Source: Noviherbaspirillum soli (lineage in GTDB: Bacteria; Pseudomonadota; Gammaproteobacteria; Burkholderiales; Burkholderiaceae_D). From it: a DNA stretch of 64,000 nt. Position numbers and translations under genes: made by a program. Where the stretch lies: contig NZ_JACYOX010000003.1 in the NCBI RefSeq assembly GCF_015352955.1, positions 186,001-250,000 on the forward strand, written 5' to 3'. This document shows, piece by piece, positions 53,271 through 62,201 of the stretch. Positions within the stretch are counted from its first letter, which is position 1, and each line of letters begins with the position of its first letter. The notes under the pieces are model-generated. The model was not told the DNA's origin. It did not search any database and worked only from the letters and a program-made list of their open reading frames with translations.

Positions 53271-54512
53271 CTATTGGCCGCGGCCGACTTCCTGCATCAT
53301 GCGCGCCATCAGGTACAGCCGCGGCACGATGGTGTCGGCGTCGATGTATTCATCGCGCGCATGGTAGCCGGCGCCGGCCAGGCCGAAGCTTTCCAGCACC
53401 ACCGCCTTGCCGGACTGGGAAGCGAAGCCGGCATCGGTGGCGCCGCCGGTCATGTCGACCAGGGTCAGCTTGCGGTCCATCTCGGCATAGACCTCCTGCG
53501 CCTTCTTCGCGACCTCGCGCGCGGTGGCGCTGGCGACGAAGGGCGGGCGGCCGCGCTCGATGCTGACCGTGGTCCGGGTGTCCGGCACCAGCCGGTTCTG
53601 CACCTTGTCCTTCAATGCCGCTTCCAGCTTCTCGAAGCCGTCCGGCACCGTCAGGCGCATGTCGCCGGTGGCCACCGCCGATTCGGGGATCTGGTTGCGC
53701 ACCTTGCCCGACTGCGACACGGTCCAGTTGAGCTGGGTGCCGGCCACGGACTTGGCCACGTCGCGGGTCTGCACCAGCTGGTGCGACAGCTCGATCAGGG
53801 CATTGCGCCCCGCTTCGGGCGCCGCGCCCGCATGCGAGGAGCGGCCCTGCACCTGCAGCGTGACGGTGCCGGTGCCTGAAGCGCCGAGCAGGATGCCTTC
53901 CTTGCCCGCCTGGGTCGGCTCGGCCGACAGCACGTAGTCATGCTCCGCGCCCAGCGCGGCAATCATGTCGCCCGAGCCGACCGATCCGATCTCCTCGTCT
54001 GCATTGAACAGCACGGTCACCTTGCCGTAATCGCGCCAGCCGGCGTCCTTCAGCAGTTGCAGCGCATGCAGGATGACGGCGACGCCGCCCTTGTCGTCGG
54101 CAATGCCGGGGCCATAGATGCGGCGGCCTTCCACCTTGTACGGCTGGGTTGCCAGCGTGCCGGCCGGGTATACCGTGTCCATGTGCGCCATCAGCATCAG
54201 GCGCTTGCTGCCGGTGCCGCTGAAAGTGCCGATGACGATGCTGCCCGGCCCGGTGCTGCCGCGCCGCCGCTCGGTGGCCGCGCCCAGCGCCTTGAGCCTG
54301 GCCTCGGCATAGTCGGCCATCTTCTCCAGCCCGGCCGCGTCGCTGCTGCCGGATTCGATCATGACCATGTCCTTCAGGCTCTCGATCACTGCCGGCTCGG
54401 CCTGGCGGGCGGCCTGCAGCAGCGGCTGGCTTGCTTCGGCGGCATGGACGCTGGCGTGGACGGCGGCCGAGAGGGCCAGGGCCAGCAGGGCGGGAAGGGT
54501 TTTGATGCGCAC
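53271..54512 (-). CDS. M20 family metallopeptidase (glutamate carboxypeptidase-like)
   Basis: A 413-residue exported dizinc exopeptidase like carboxypeptidase G2. Signal peptide (LPALLALALSAAVHA); zinc ligands in MLMAHMDTVY and GPGIADDKGG, catalytic Glu in FNADEEIGS, then a dimerisation domain with GRSSHAGAAPEAGRNAL and a final His in GLAGAGYHARDEYI. It likely releases C-terminal glutamate or folate-type amides in the periplasm. The start is GTG with AGGAG eight bases ahead. Monocistronic. Confidence 0.93.
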   Translation of the reverse strand: MRIKTLPALLALALSAAVHASVHAAEASQPLLQAARQAEPAVIESLKDMVMIESGSSDAAGLEKMADYAEARLKALGAATERRRGSTGPGSIVIGTFSGTGSKRLMLMAHMDTVYPAGTLATQPYKVEGRRIYGPGIADDKGGVAVILHALQLLKDAGWRDYGKVTVLFNADEEIGSVGSGDMIAALGAEHDYVLSAEPTQAGKEGILLGASGTGTVTLQVQGRSSHAGAAPEAGRNALIELSHQLVQTRDVAKSVAGTQLNWTVSQSGKVRNQIPESAVATGDMRLTVPDGFEKLEAALKDKVQNRLVPDTRTTVSIERGRPPFVASATAREVAKKAQEVYAEMDRKLTLVDMTGGATDAGFASQSGKAVVLESFGLAGAGYHARDEYIDADTIVPRLYLMARMMQEVGRGQ

Positions 54513-54603
54513 GGCGTCTCCTGATTATTTGGGGAGCCGTCATTCTAGCCAATGGCGTCCGATTCGCTGACCGTCGACGCTGCCGCACCTGGAATCGCCA
54601 GGC

Positions 54604-54668
54604 AAAAAAAACCCGCTCACAGGGAGCGGGTAAATCCATCCTTTGGGAGGGTGGAGGAGACAGGGAGA
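54604..54668 (-). ncRNA. Candidate small RNA with anti-Shine-Dalgarno motifs
   Basis: A minus-strand transcription unit with no coding sequence. A TATAGT -10-like box lies at 54669-54674; the RNA would begin near 54662 and contains CUCCUCC and CCCUCCC stretches, which can pair with ribosome binding sites, followed by a GC stem (ACCCGCTC/GAGCGGGT) and eight U. Small RNAs with repeated CCUCC are known in alpha- and betaproteobacteria. The adjacent genes point away or do not reach this terminator, so it must end its own transcript. Confidence 0.55.
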
Positions 54669-54793
54669 ACTATACCGGCGGCCCGGCAAGGGCGGAAATT
54701 TCCATTGCCAATACTCAATATCACTGTGGTGAATAACAGTTGCCTGGCTGCGATGCCAACGGACGGCAACCTGGGACGACGATCCACGCTAAG

Positions 54794-55555
54794 ATGCCGC
54801 TTTTTGTCCGCCACTCGATGAAGCCCGGGCCCATTCCTCCCCGCATTGCCAGCCTGCGTCTTGCTGCCTGCCTGTCGTCCTGCATTGCGGCGCCGGCCTG
54901 GTGCGGCGATAACGACCTGGCCATCAAGTTCACGCCGTCCTGGTATCAGTCCGCCGATGGCAATCACGCCTGGGACCTGAACCTGCGCGCCAACCGGGGG
55001 CCGCATTCCCTGTGGGCGGGCCAGTACCTGGCCCGGGAAGGCCAGCGCCAGCTGCGTTCCGGCTATGAATACACCCAGTACTTCCAGGCCGGGCATGTGG
55101 TGTGGTCGGCACAGGCGGCAAGCGGCGGCTTCGTCGGCGGCTCGGCCACGCTGCAGGTAGGCGACCCGTTCTACCTGATCGCCGGACTGGGCCGCACCAA
55201 CCTGCGCAATTACTACAACCTCAATTTCGACCCGAACGATGCAGTCACGCTGGGCGCGGGCACGGGCGTGATTCCCCATGTCGACCTGGCGCTTTACCAG
55301 GTCCGTGACGACCGGCTGGGCACCGGGCAGCGCATCACCCATCTGTATGCCCATCTGAACCTGACCGACAGCGACCGGCTCTCGCTGGACGGCACCTACA
55401 AGCGCGGCCTGGCGGATGATGGCATGCTGGTGCGTGGACATGGGCTGACCATTACCTATACCCACCGGCATACCTTCGTCCGGATTGCCCATGATCCCTA
55501 TGCAAACTTCGGCAGCGTCAGCCAGAATCGCTTTTCCATCGGGCTGACCTATTAG
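54794..55555 (+). CDS. Outer membrane beta-barrel-like protein of unknown function
   Basis: A 253-residue exported protein. After an N-terminal segment with a plausible signal peptide (RIASLRLAACLSSCIAAPAW), the rest is built of alternating short strands with aromatic ends (TPSWYQSADGNHAWDLNLRA, then NLNFDPNDAVTLGAG, GLTITYTHRHTFVRIAH) and ends in a Tyr, as beta-barrels do. Start not certain: ATG 54794 or ATG 54818, neither with a strong site. Family not recognised. Confidence 0.6.
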   Translation: MPLFVRHSMKPGPIPPRIASLRLAACLSSCIAAPAWCGDNDLAIKFTPSWYQSADGNHAWDLNLRANRGPHSLWAGQYLAREGQRQLRSGYEYTQYFQAGHVVWSAQAASGGFVGGSATLQVGDPFYLIAGLGRTNLRNYYNLNFDPNDAVTLGAGTGVIPHVDLALYQVRDDRLGTGQRITHLYAHLNLTDSDRLSLDGTYKRGLADDGMLVRGHGLTITYTHRHTFVRIAHDPYANFGSVSQNRFSIGLTY

Positions 55556-55611
55556 GCGCCTGCGCGCCGTATCGCTTCACGACGCAATTTCAGCGGAAGG
55601 AAACCAGCAAA

Positions 55612-56034
55612 ATGGACCGATGGCTCATCTATGCATTCATCTCGATGGCCTTTGCAGGCTTCACGTCCGTGATCGCCAAGCTCGGCCTGTCGGGCATCTC
55701 GGGCGATCTGGGCCTGGCCGTGCGCACCTGCTTCGTCTTTGTGTTCGTGCTGCTGTTTGCCGGCGCTGTCGTGCCCGCCGCCGAACTGCAGTCGCTCAAT
55801 GCGAAAAACCTGTTCTGGCTGGCGGTGTCGGCGGTGACCACCGCCGGTTCCTGGGTTTTCTATTACAAGGCGATCAAGCTGGGCGACGTCTCGACCGTTG
55901 CCCTGATCGACAAGGGCAGCGTCGTGATCGCCCTTCTGCTGTCTTTCTGGGTGCTGCATGAAACCGTTACCCTGGCCAAGCTGATGGGAGCGGGGCTGAT
56001 CGTGGCGGGCTTGGTGGTGATTGCGCGCGGGTGA
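55612..56034 (+). CDS. EamA family half-size transporter
   Basis: A 140-residue membrane protein with five hydrophobic segments, the length of one EamA (DMT superfamily) repeat. FISMAFAGFTSVIAKLGLSG and YYKAIKLGDVSTVALIDKGS are typical. Half-size members work as dimers. Substrate unknown. The ATG has AAGGAAACC 9 bases ahead. It follows the beta-barrel gene by 57 bases. Confidence 0.88.
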   Translation: MDRWLIYAFISMAFAGFTSVIAKLGLSGISGDLGLAVRTCFVFVFVLLFAGAVVPAAELQSLNAKNLFWLAVSAVTTAGSWVFYYKAIKLGDVSTVALIDKGSVVIALLLSFWVLHETVTLAKLMGAGLIVAGLVVIARG

Positions 56035-56153
56035 GAAAGACGGTTGGGTGCATAAGGCTGCGCAGAACCGTTGGTGGCAGGTGGCGCAGCCTGGGCAGGC
56101 TGCTGTTTTTATCTTTATCTACCATATATGGGTGTCAAACAGCGTTAAGCGTC

Positions 56154-56252
56154 TATATTTGGCTATAAGGACCAATATTTTTCGGCCGCAGGGCAGGATC
56201 GCTATACTCGCTCATATTTGTATCCTTATAAATGTCATACAACCATATTTGG
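56154..56252. promoter_or_regulatory. Candidate operator repeats upstream of the second hip locus
   Basis: The motif ATATTTGG or ATATTTGT recurs at about 56155, 56214 and 56245, and TATAAGGA (56165) is mirrored by TCCTTATA (56223-56230). The GC content drops here. They may be binding sites for the HipB-type protein. By eye only. Confidence 0.35.
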
Positions 56253-56262
56253 TGTGTTATTC

Positions 56263-56591
56263 ATGGTCGCTCCCCTTCCCTTGCCTGTTGAACGTGCGTT
56301 GCGCCGAATAGGCCGGGGCATTTCCCTTGCGCGCCGGCGTCGACACATGTCGCAAGACATGCTGGCTGAGCGCATCGGCGCCTCCGTGAACACGGTGCGG
56401 CGGATGGAGGAAGGCAGTCCCGGAACTGCGCTGCAGCACTTTGCCCGGGCTTTGCAAGTGTTTGGGAGCTCGACAAGCTGGAACTCCTCCTGGACAGTTC
56501 GCACGACACAGTGGGCCTTACCTTGATGGAGGAAAATCTTCCACAGCGCGTGCGCAGGCCGCGACGTACTCCGGAAGGAGGGGCGTTCTAG
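56263..56591 (+). pseudogene. hipB-like XRE antitoxin gene with apparent frameshift
   Basis: From ATG 56263 the product is a helix-turn-helix protein (RRIGRGISLARRRRHMSQDM, LAERIGASVNTVRRMEEGSP) as far as ALQVFG. At about 56464 the reading frame shifts: the natural continuation, ELDKLELLLDSSHDTVGLTL then MEENLPQRVRRPRR, is one base out of frame and ends at TAG 56589-56591. In the written frame the protein instead ends early at 56526. Loss of one G in a GGG(G)AGCTC run would explain this. The next gene is the kinase partner. It may be a real mutation or a sequencing error. Confidence 0.7.
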
Positions 56592-56608
56592 CCGCTCGTC
56601 GACAGGTA

Positions 56609-57922
56609 ATGAATTCGACCAAAACAAACAAACCCAAGTCAGACTTGGGTATCAAGGTTGAGCTCGACGTCTGCGTCGGGAAAGCCAGGCTGGGCGTGGG
56701 GAGAGTGATTTTCCGGAAGGATGGGGCTCGACAGTTTTCCCAGTTCGCTTACCGTGAAGCGTGGTTGCGAGATGCGCAGTTTTTCGACATTTCCCCCGAT
56801 TTGGCGCCGGATCTGGCCTATCAGATCCGCAAGCCGCCAAGCAGGGACGACTCGCTCTTTTTCCTTTCCCTGGCGGACACCGAACCGGACGCCTGGGGCC
56901 GGCGTGTCATCGCCCGCGCGCATGCGAAAGAGCGCAAGAAGAATCCGGCACTTACCGCACTGACGGAGTTGGATTATCTGTGTGCAGTAGACGACTTCAG
57001 CCGTATCGGTGCGCTTCGAATTCGGAACGCCAGTGGTGGATGCCTGTGCAGTGCCGACGAAGGCCGGCGAACCACACCGCCAATGCTGGAACTGGAAAAG
57101 ATGCTGGCCGCTTCGCGCGCCGTCGAACTCGGCCAGGAAACGGCGGAGGACTTGACGTACTTGCAAGGAAAAGGAACATCACTGGGCGGCATGCGGCCAA
57201 AGTGCACCATCCTTGACGAGGACGGCACGCTCGCCTTGGGAAAATTCCCGAGCGTGAAGGACGAGCGCAACGTCACGCGCGGGGAAGTGCTGGCTTTGCG
57301 CCTGGCGCGCCTGGCCGGCATCGACGCCGCCGACGCGCGCATCGTCATGGTCCAGGGCACTGCGGTGGCAATTGTCCGTCGTTTCGACCGTACGACCACG
57401 GACGGCCGCATCCCGTACATGTCTGGGGCAACGCTTCTGCAAGCAAGCCGGAACGCGGACCACGCTTACACCGAGTTGGTCGATGAGATGCGCTCCAAAT
57501 GCCTGAATTTCGCAGCGGACGCCAGGCAACTTTGGCGCCGGCTGGTGTTTAACCACCTCATCACCAATGTCGATGACCATCTTCAAAACATTGGTTTTTT
57601 GTATGCCGACAAAAACCTGTGGTGTCTGTCTCCCGCCTTCGACTTGAACCCATCTCCGGACAAGGACCGCGAATCCACAACGTGGCTCAGCGAGGATACG
57701 GGGCCGATAAGCTCTATCGAACAGCTTATGGGGCAGGCCGCGCGGTTCGAACTGAAGCCAAACGAAGCAAAACAGGTTTTGGCGGAGGTAGTGAAAGCGG
57801 TAAGCCAGTGGAAATCCGTGGCGGTGACGCCGGAAGTGGGCTTGCGGTCGGCCGAGCTGGACGACTTCGAGCCTGCGTTCGAGCATTTCGGCCTGGAAGA
57901 GGCCAAGGCTCTGGCTAAATGA
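56609..57922 (+). CDS. HipA family serine/threonine kinase, second copy
   Basis: A 437-residue HipA-like kinase. The N-terminal HipA_N region has GVGRVIFRKDGARQFSQFAY and TEPDAWGRRVI; the activation region is KGTSLGGMRPKCTIL with ALGKFPS; the catalytic loop is NHLITNVDDHLQNIGFLY and the metal Asp is in LSPAFDLNPSP. It belongs to a shorter, divergent HipA branch than the copy at 19758-21080. Codon use and GC are lower than the neighbours, suggesting transfer. It starts 18 bases after the frameshifted hipB-like gene, so toxin and antitoxin may be unbalanced. Confidence 0.9.
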   Translation: MNSTKTNKPKSDLGIKVELDVCVGKARLGVGRVIFRKDGARQFSQFAYREAWLRDAQFFDISPDLAPDLAYQIRKPPSRDDSLFFLSLADTEPDAWGRRVIARAHAKERKKNPALTALTELDYLCAVDDFSRIGALRIRNASGGCLCSADEGRRTTPPMLELEKMLAASRAVELGQETAEDLTYLQGKGTSLGGMRPKCTILDEDGTLALGKFPSVKDERNVTRGEVLALRLARLAGIDAADARIVMVQGTAVAIVRRFDRTTTDGRIPYMSGATLLQASRNADHAYTELVDEMRSKCLNFAADARQLWRRLVFNHLITNVDDHLQNIGFLYADKNLWCLSPAFDLNPSPDKDRESTTWLSEDTGPISSIEQLMGQAARFELKPNEAKQVLAEVVKAVSQWKSVAVTPEVGLRSAELDDFEPAFEHFGLEEAKALAK

Positions 57923-57998
57923 ACTGGAGAGTGCGACGCAGCGAATACGGATGTCCTTGATGAGTCCGGGCCATCTGCTTATGAACACCTCTTATAAA

Positions 57999-58026
57999 AC
58001 AAAAGCCGGCATGCGCCGGCTTTTGC
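57999..58026. terminator. Terminator between hipA-like and DUF4148 genes
   Basis: AAAAGCCGGC (58001-58010) pairs with GCCGGCTTTT (58015-58024), flanked by A and T on both strands, so it can work in both directions for the convergent genes. Confidence 0.8.
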
Positions 58027-58090
58027 TGTTCTAAACCAGCTGCCCCGCAAGGCGCGGCCGGTTGCTGCTTCAGAGCGGATTGACTGCTGC

Positions 58091-58393
58091 TCAGCCGCCG
58101 AAGTAGGTGTCGTTCACATCGCCATAGTGGCGGTTGAACGCGGCCTTGATGGCTTCGGCGCGCACTTCCTGGCGGCTGCGGCTGCTGGCGGCGTAGACCG
58201 TGTCCTGGCCGTCATGCTGGCGCTGGACGATCGCGCCTTCCGAGGCGGCCTGGGCCAGGTCCTGGCGCACTTCGGCACGGGTCAGGCGGGACTGGAAGCC
58301 GGCGTCCGGGGCGACGAATTCGGTCTGCTGGGCAAAGGCCGAACCGGCGGCGGCGAAGACGGCAACTGCGGCGATGAGGTTCTTGACGTTCAT
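58091..58393 (-). CDS. DUF4148 family exported protein
   Basis: A 100-residue protein with a signal peptide (NLIAAVAVFAAAGSAFAQ) and the DUF4148 pattern (LTRAEVRQDLAQAASEGA; then SRSRQEVRAEAIKAA). This family is abundant in Burkholderiales; function is unknown. GGAGAACACC precedes the ATG. Downstream is a shared terminator. Confidence 0.9.
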   Translation of the reverse strand: MNVKNLIAAVAVFAAAGSAFAQQTEFVAPDAGFQSRLTRAEVRQDLAQAASEGAIVQRQHDGQDTVYAASSRSRQEVRAEAIKAAFNRHYGDVNDTYFGG

Positions 58394-58641
58394 GGTGTTC
58401 TCCAAATAAAGGTTAGGGAAGCGGGCACGGCGGTCAAGGCATTCAAGAGTCAAGTCTGCCCGTCGGGTCCTGCTTCGGTGAACCGCACCTGCTGGTGCGT
58501 TCATCGATGGACACAGTGTACTCACCCTTGCGCCCGCAATAAACAGCGCTACAAACAATTCAGAATTCCATATTCACGAACAATCAAGGATATCAACACC
58601 AGTACATTGCATTTTTATGCGTATTTATGCAAATATGAGGT
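58394..58641. other. Divergent promoter region of the aconitase operon
   Basis: About 250 bases between the DUF4148 gene and the aconitase-like gene. The right part (58540-58640) is AT-rich and should hold the promoter of the aconitase operon. No inverted repeat strong enough to call a GntR operator was found. Confidence 0.4.
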
Positions 58642-61281
58642 ATGGAAAACCTGTCCTCTTTCGTACCCGCCTCCCTAGGCCATGGCGGCTCGACCTATCT
58701 GCTGGCGGATCTGCCGGCCCTGTTCGGCGTGCGCCATGCCGATTTGCCGGTGGTGCTGCGCATCCTGCTGGAAAACCTGGTCCGCAATACCGACGGCGCC
58801 GAGCGGGAAGAGGCGGTGCAGGCAATGTTCGCCTGGCTGGACACCGGCAGCAGCGAGGCGGAGATTGCCTTCCAGCCGGCGCGCCTGCTGATGCATGACA
58901 CCACCAGCACGCCGGCCCTGGTCGATATCGCCGCGATGCGCGACGCGCTGGCCGAAGCCGGCGGCGACCCGGCCCAACTCCATCCCGGCCTGCCGGTGGA
59001 TATCTCGGTCGACCATTCGCTGGCGGTGGAATTCTTTGCGCAGCGCGATGCGGCCGGGCGCAACCTGCAGCTGGAAATGCGCCGCAACGGCGAGCGCTAC
59101 CGCTTCCTGAAGTGGGCATCGACGGTGATGCAGGACGTGCGCATCCATCCGCCCGGCACCGGCATCATGCATACGATCAACCTGGAGCAGCTCGCCACTG
59201 TGGTCACGGTGCAGCAGCGCGACGGCCAGCCATGGCTGGTGCCCGACACCCTGATCGGCACCGACAGCCATACGCCGATGATCAATGGCATCGGCGTGCT
59301 GGGCTGGGGCGTCGGCGGCCTGGAGGCGCAGACGGTGATGTTCGGCATGCCGACCATGCTGCGCATTCCCGACGTGATCGGCGTGCGCCTGGGCGGCCGG
59401 CTGCGGGCCGGCGTGCTTGCCACCGATCTCGCATTGACGCTGACGGAGCGGCTGCGCGCCATCGGCGTGTCCGGCGAATTCGTCGAATTCTTCGGCCCCG
59501 GCGTGGCCACGCTGGATGCCGGCGCGCGCAGCGTGGTGGCCAACATGACGCCCGAATACGGCGCCAGCACGGCCTACTTCCCGATCGACGGCCATACCCT
59601 GGACTACCTGCGCGCCACCGGCCGCGACGCCGGCGGCGTGGCGCTGGTCGAGGCCTATGCGCGCCGCAACGGCCTCTGGTTCGATCCGGCTGCCGCGCCG
59701 CGCTACACCCGCGTGCTGGACGTCGACCTCGATGCGGTCGGCATGCATGTGGCGGGCCCGCGCCGGCCGCAGGACCTGCTGGACTACGCCGACACCGGCC
59801 GTGCGCTGGCCGCCAGCGGCCCGGCGCCGGTAGGCGGCAACGGCCTGCCGGCCTATCCGGTGGCGATCGCGGCCATCACCAGCTGCACCAACACTTCCGA
59901 CCCTGGCCTCCTGATTGCCGCCGGCCTCTTGGCACGGCGTGCCCGCGCGTTCGGCCTGCGCACGCCGGCCTGGGTCAAGACCTCGCTCGGCCCCGGCTCG
60001 CCGGCCGCCGCCGCCTACCTGGAACGGGCCGGCGTGCTGGACGACCTAGCTGCAGCGGGCTTTGACATCGTCGGTTATGGCTGCACCACGTGCATCGGCA
60101 ATTCCGGTGCGCTGACCGGGCCGGTGCAGCAGGCGCTGTCGCAGCGCCAGGCCAGGCCGGTGGCGGTGTTGTCGGGAAACCGCAATTTTCCGGGCCGCAT
60201 CCATCCCGATCTCGAACTCGGCTTCCTGATGTCGCCGCCGCTGGTGATCGCGTTCGCGCTGGCCGGCCGGGCCGACATCGACCTGAGCCGCGAACCGCTG
60301 CAGGTCGCGCCGGACGGCAGGGCGGTTTACCTGCGCGACCTGTGGCCGAAGCAGGAGGAGATCGACGTCCATGTCCGGCGCGGCGTGGCGCCGCAGGACT
60401 TCCGGCGCGCCTTCGCGCTGGCCAGCCAAAACCCGGCCTGGCACCAGCTGGAAGCGCCGCGGGCGCCGCAGTTCGCCTGGGATGCCGCCTCCACCGCGCT
60501 GCGCCGCCCGCCCTTCGCGGCCGCCAGCGAGGACAGCCAGCTTGGCCATTACCTGGCTTATCCGCTGCTGGTGCTGGGCGACGACGTGACGACCGACCAT
60601 ATTTCGCCGGCCAGCGCGATCCCGAAGGACAGTTTCGTCGCCGACTTCCTGGTTGCGCGCGGCGACGACCGCAATGACCTCAACGTGTTCGCCTCTCGCC
60701 GCGGCAACTGGGAAGTGATGCTGCGCGCCGCGTTCTACAGCAGGAGCCTGCGCAACCTGCTGTGCCCGGAAGCACCTGTCGGCCATACCCTGCATGTGCC
60801 CAGCGGCACGGTCGCGCCCATCTTCGAGGTCGCGCAGCGTTACCGCGATGCCGGCGACGCGGTGGTGCTGGTGGCCGGCGAGCGCTACGGCACCGGTTCG
60901 TCGCGAGACTGGGCAGCCAAGGGCCAGAGGCTGCTCGGCGTGCGCGCGGTGCTGGCGCTGAGCTTCGAGCGCATCCACCGCGCCAACCTGATCGGCATGG
61001 GCATCCTGCCGCTGCGGCTGCCGGCCGGCATGCATCCGGATGCGCTGCGGCTGCGGCCGGGCGACCGGCTGGAAATCGATGCGCAGGCCGCGACGCTGCA
61101 GCCGCGCTGCAGGGTGCCGGTACGCCTGCACCGCGCCGATGGCGAGGTGCAGGCGTTCGAGGCGCAGGCGGCGATCGAGACCCGGCTGGAATGCACGCTG
61201 CTGGAGAACGGCGGCGTGATTCCCATCATCCTGCGCCAGGCAATGGCCGCCGCGCCGATCCGAAAGCCTGCCGTCCCATGA
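58642..61281 (+). CDS. Aconitase family hydratase (AcnA-like)
   Basis: An 879-residue iron-sulfur hydratase. The 4Fe-4S ligands are Cys415 (ITSCTNTS), Cys481 and Cys484 (YGCTTCIGNSG). Substrate-loop blocks DSHTPMINGIGVLGWGVGG and the C-terminal swivel domain with GERYGTGSSRDWAAKG are conserved. It is slightly shorter than AcnA of E. coli. It may act on citrate/isocitrate or a related tricarboxylate; the linkage to a GntR regulator and tricarboxylate-binding proteins suggests a specialised copy, not the housekeeping enzyme. The GntR gene overlaps by ATGA. Confidence 0.92.
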   Translation: MENLSSFVPASLGHGGSTYLLADLPALFGVRHADLPVVLRILLENLVRNTDGAEREEAVQAMFAWLDTGSSEAEIAFQPARLLMHDTTSTPALVDIAAMRDALAEAGGDPAQLHPGLPVDISVDHSLAVEFFAQRDAAGRNLQLEMRRNGERYRFLKWASTVMQDVRIHPPGTGIMHTINLEQLATVVTVQQRDGQPWLVPDTLIGTDSHTPMINGIGVLGWGVGGLEAQTVMFGMPTMLRIPDVIGVRLGGRLRAGVLATDLALTLTERLRAIGVSGEFVEFFGPGVATLDAGARSVVANMTPEYGASTAYFPIDGHTLDYLRATGRDAGGVALVEAYARRNGLWFDPAAAPRYTRVLDVDLDAVGMHVAGPRRPQDLLDYADTGRALAASGPAPVGGNGLPAYPVAIAAITSCTNTSDPGLLIAAGLLARRARAFGLRTPAWVKTSLGPGSPAAAAYLERAGVLDDLAAAGFDIVGYGCTTCIGNSGALTGPVQQALSQRQARPVAVLSGNRNFPGRIHPDLELGFLMSPPLVIAFALAGRADIDLSREPLQVAPDGRAVYLRDLWPKQEEIDVHVRRGVAPQDFRRAFALASQNPAWHQLEAPRAPQFAWDAASTALRRPPFAAASEDSQLGHYLAYPLLVLGDDVTTDHISPASAIPKDSFVADFLVARGDDRNDLNVFASRRGNWEVMLRAAFYSRSLRNLLCPEAPVGHTLHVPSGTVAPIFEVAQRYRDAGDAVVLVAGERYGTGSSRDWAAKGQRLLGVRAVLALSFERIHRANLIGMGILPLRLPAGMHPDALRLRPGDRLEIDAQAATLQPRCRVPVRLHRADGEVQAFEAQAAIETRLECTLLENGGVIPIILRQAMAAAPIRKPAVP

Positions 61282-62177
61282 GCGCCGAAGCCGCCATCTC
61301 CCGCCAGATCGTCGAACTGGCCCGGCAGCAGGACTGGGCGGCGGGCACGCACCTGCCGGCACAGATGCTGGCCGACCGGCTGCGGGTGTCGCGCCAGCCG
61401 GTCAATGCCGCGCTGGCGGCGCTGGCGCAGCAGGGCGTACTGACGCGCCAGCCCAACCGCGGCTACTTCCTGGCCCGGCCGCTGACCGAGGAGGCGCTGG
61501 CCGAGATCGTCGGCAAGCTCGGCCTGGATGAGGCCGACATCGTCACCAGCAGCTATTTCCGGATTGCCGACGACCTGCTCAGGGGCGCATTGCCGCAGGC
61601 ATTCTCCGAGCAGATGATGCGCAAGCGCTACGGCCTGACCGCCGCCCAGCTCAATGCGGTGCTGGGCCGCATCGCCAGCGAAGGCTGGGCCGAGCGCAAG
61701 CCCGGCTACGGCTGGACGTTCTCATCGATGCTGACCACGCCCGACAGCCTGCTGCAGTCCTACCGGCTGCGGCTGGCGCTGGAACCGGCCGCGCTGCTGG
61801 AGCCGGGCTATCGCCTCGACGCCGCCGTGCTCGCCCAATGCCGCGCCACCGAGCGCCAGCTGCTCGACGGCGGCATCATGACCGCCAGCGCCGACGCGCT
61901 GCACGACCGCGGCGTGCGCTTCCATGAAAGCCTGGTGGAAGCCTCCGGCAATGCCTTCTTCATCGACGCCATCCGGCGCGTCAACCGCGTGCGCCGGCTG
62001 CTGTCCTACCGTTCCATGCGCCAGCGCGAACGCTATCCCGAGCATTGCCGGCAGCACCTGCACCTGCTGGACCTGCTGGAACAGCGGCGCAATGCCGAGG
62101 CAGCGGCCTTCCTGCGCGAACACCTGGACCATACGATGCAGTCGCTGTCGCGCATCGAGAACATCCTGCAACCCTGA
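61278..62177 (+). CDS. GntR family regulator with two winged helices and FCD-like domain
   Basis: A 299-residue transcription regulator. The first winged helix is at about 5-70 (MLADRLRVSRQPVNAALAAL). A second DNA-binding-like segment follows at about 85-150 (MMRKRYGLTAAQLNAVLGRI), and then an all-helical FCD-like effector domain (about 160-299: LRLALEPAALLEP, LHDRGVRFHESLVEASGNAF, REHLDHTMQSLSRI). The doubled wHTH is unusual for FadR-type regulators. Overlap with the aconitase gene indicates coupled expression; the ligand is probably a carboxylate. Confidence 0.85.
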   Translation: MSAEAAISRQIVELARQQDWAAGTHLPAQMLADRLRVSRQPVNAALAALAQQGVLTRQPNRGYFLARPLTEEALAEIVGKLGLDEADIVTSSYFRIADDLLRGALPQAFSEQMMRKRYGLTAAQLNAVLGRIASEGWAERKPGYGWTFSSMLTTPDSLLQSYRLRLALEPAALLEPGYRLDAAVLAQCRATERQLLDGGIMTASADALHDRGVRFHESLVEASGNAFFIDAIRRVNRVRRLLSYRSMRQRERYPEHCRQHLHLLDLLEQRRNAEAAAFLREHLDHTMQSLSRIENILQP

Positions 62178-62201
62178 ACCCACCAACAAGAGGCTACGTC
62201 C

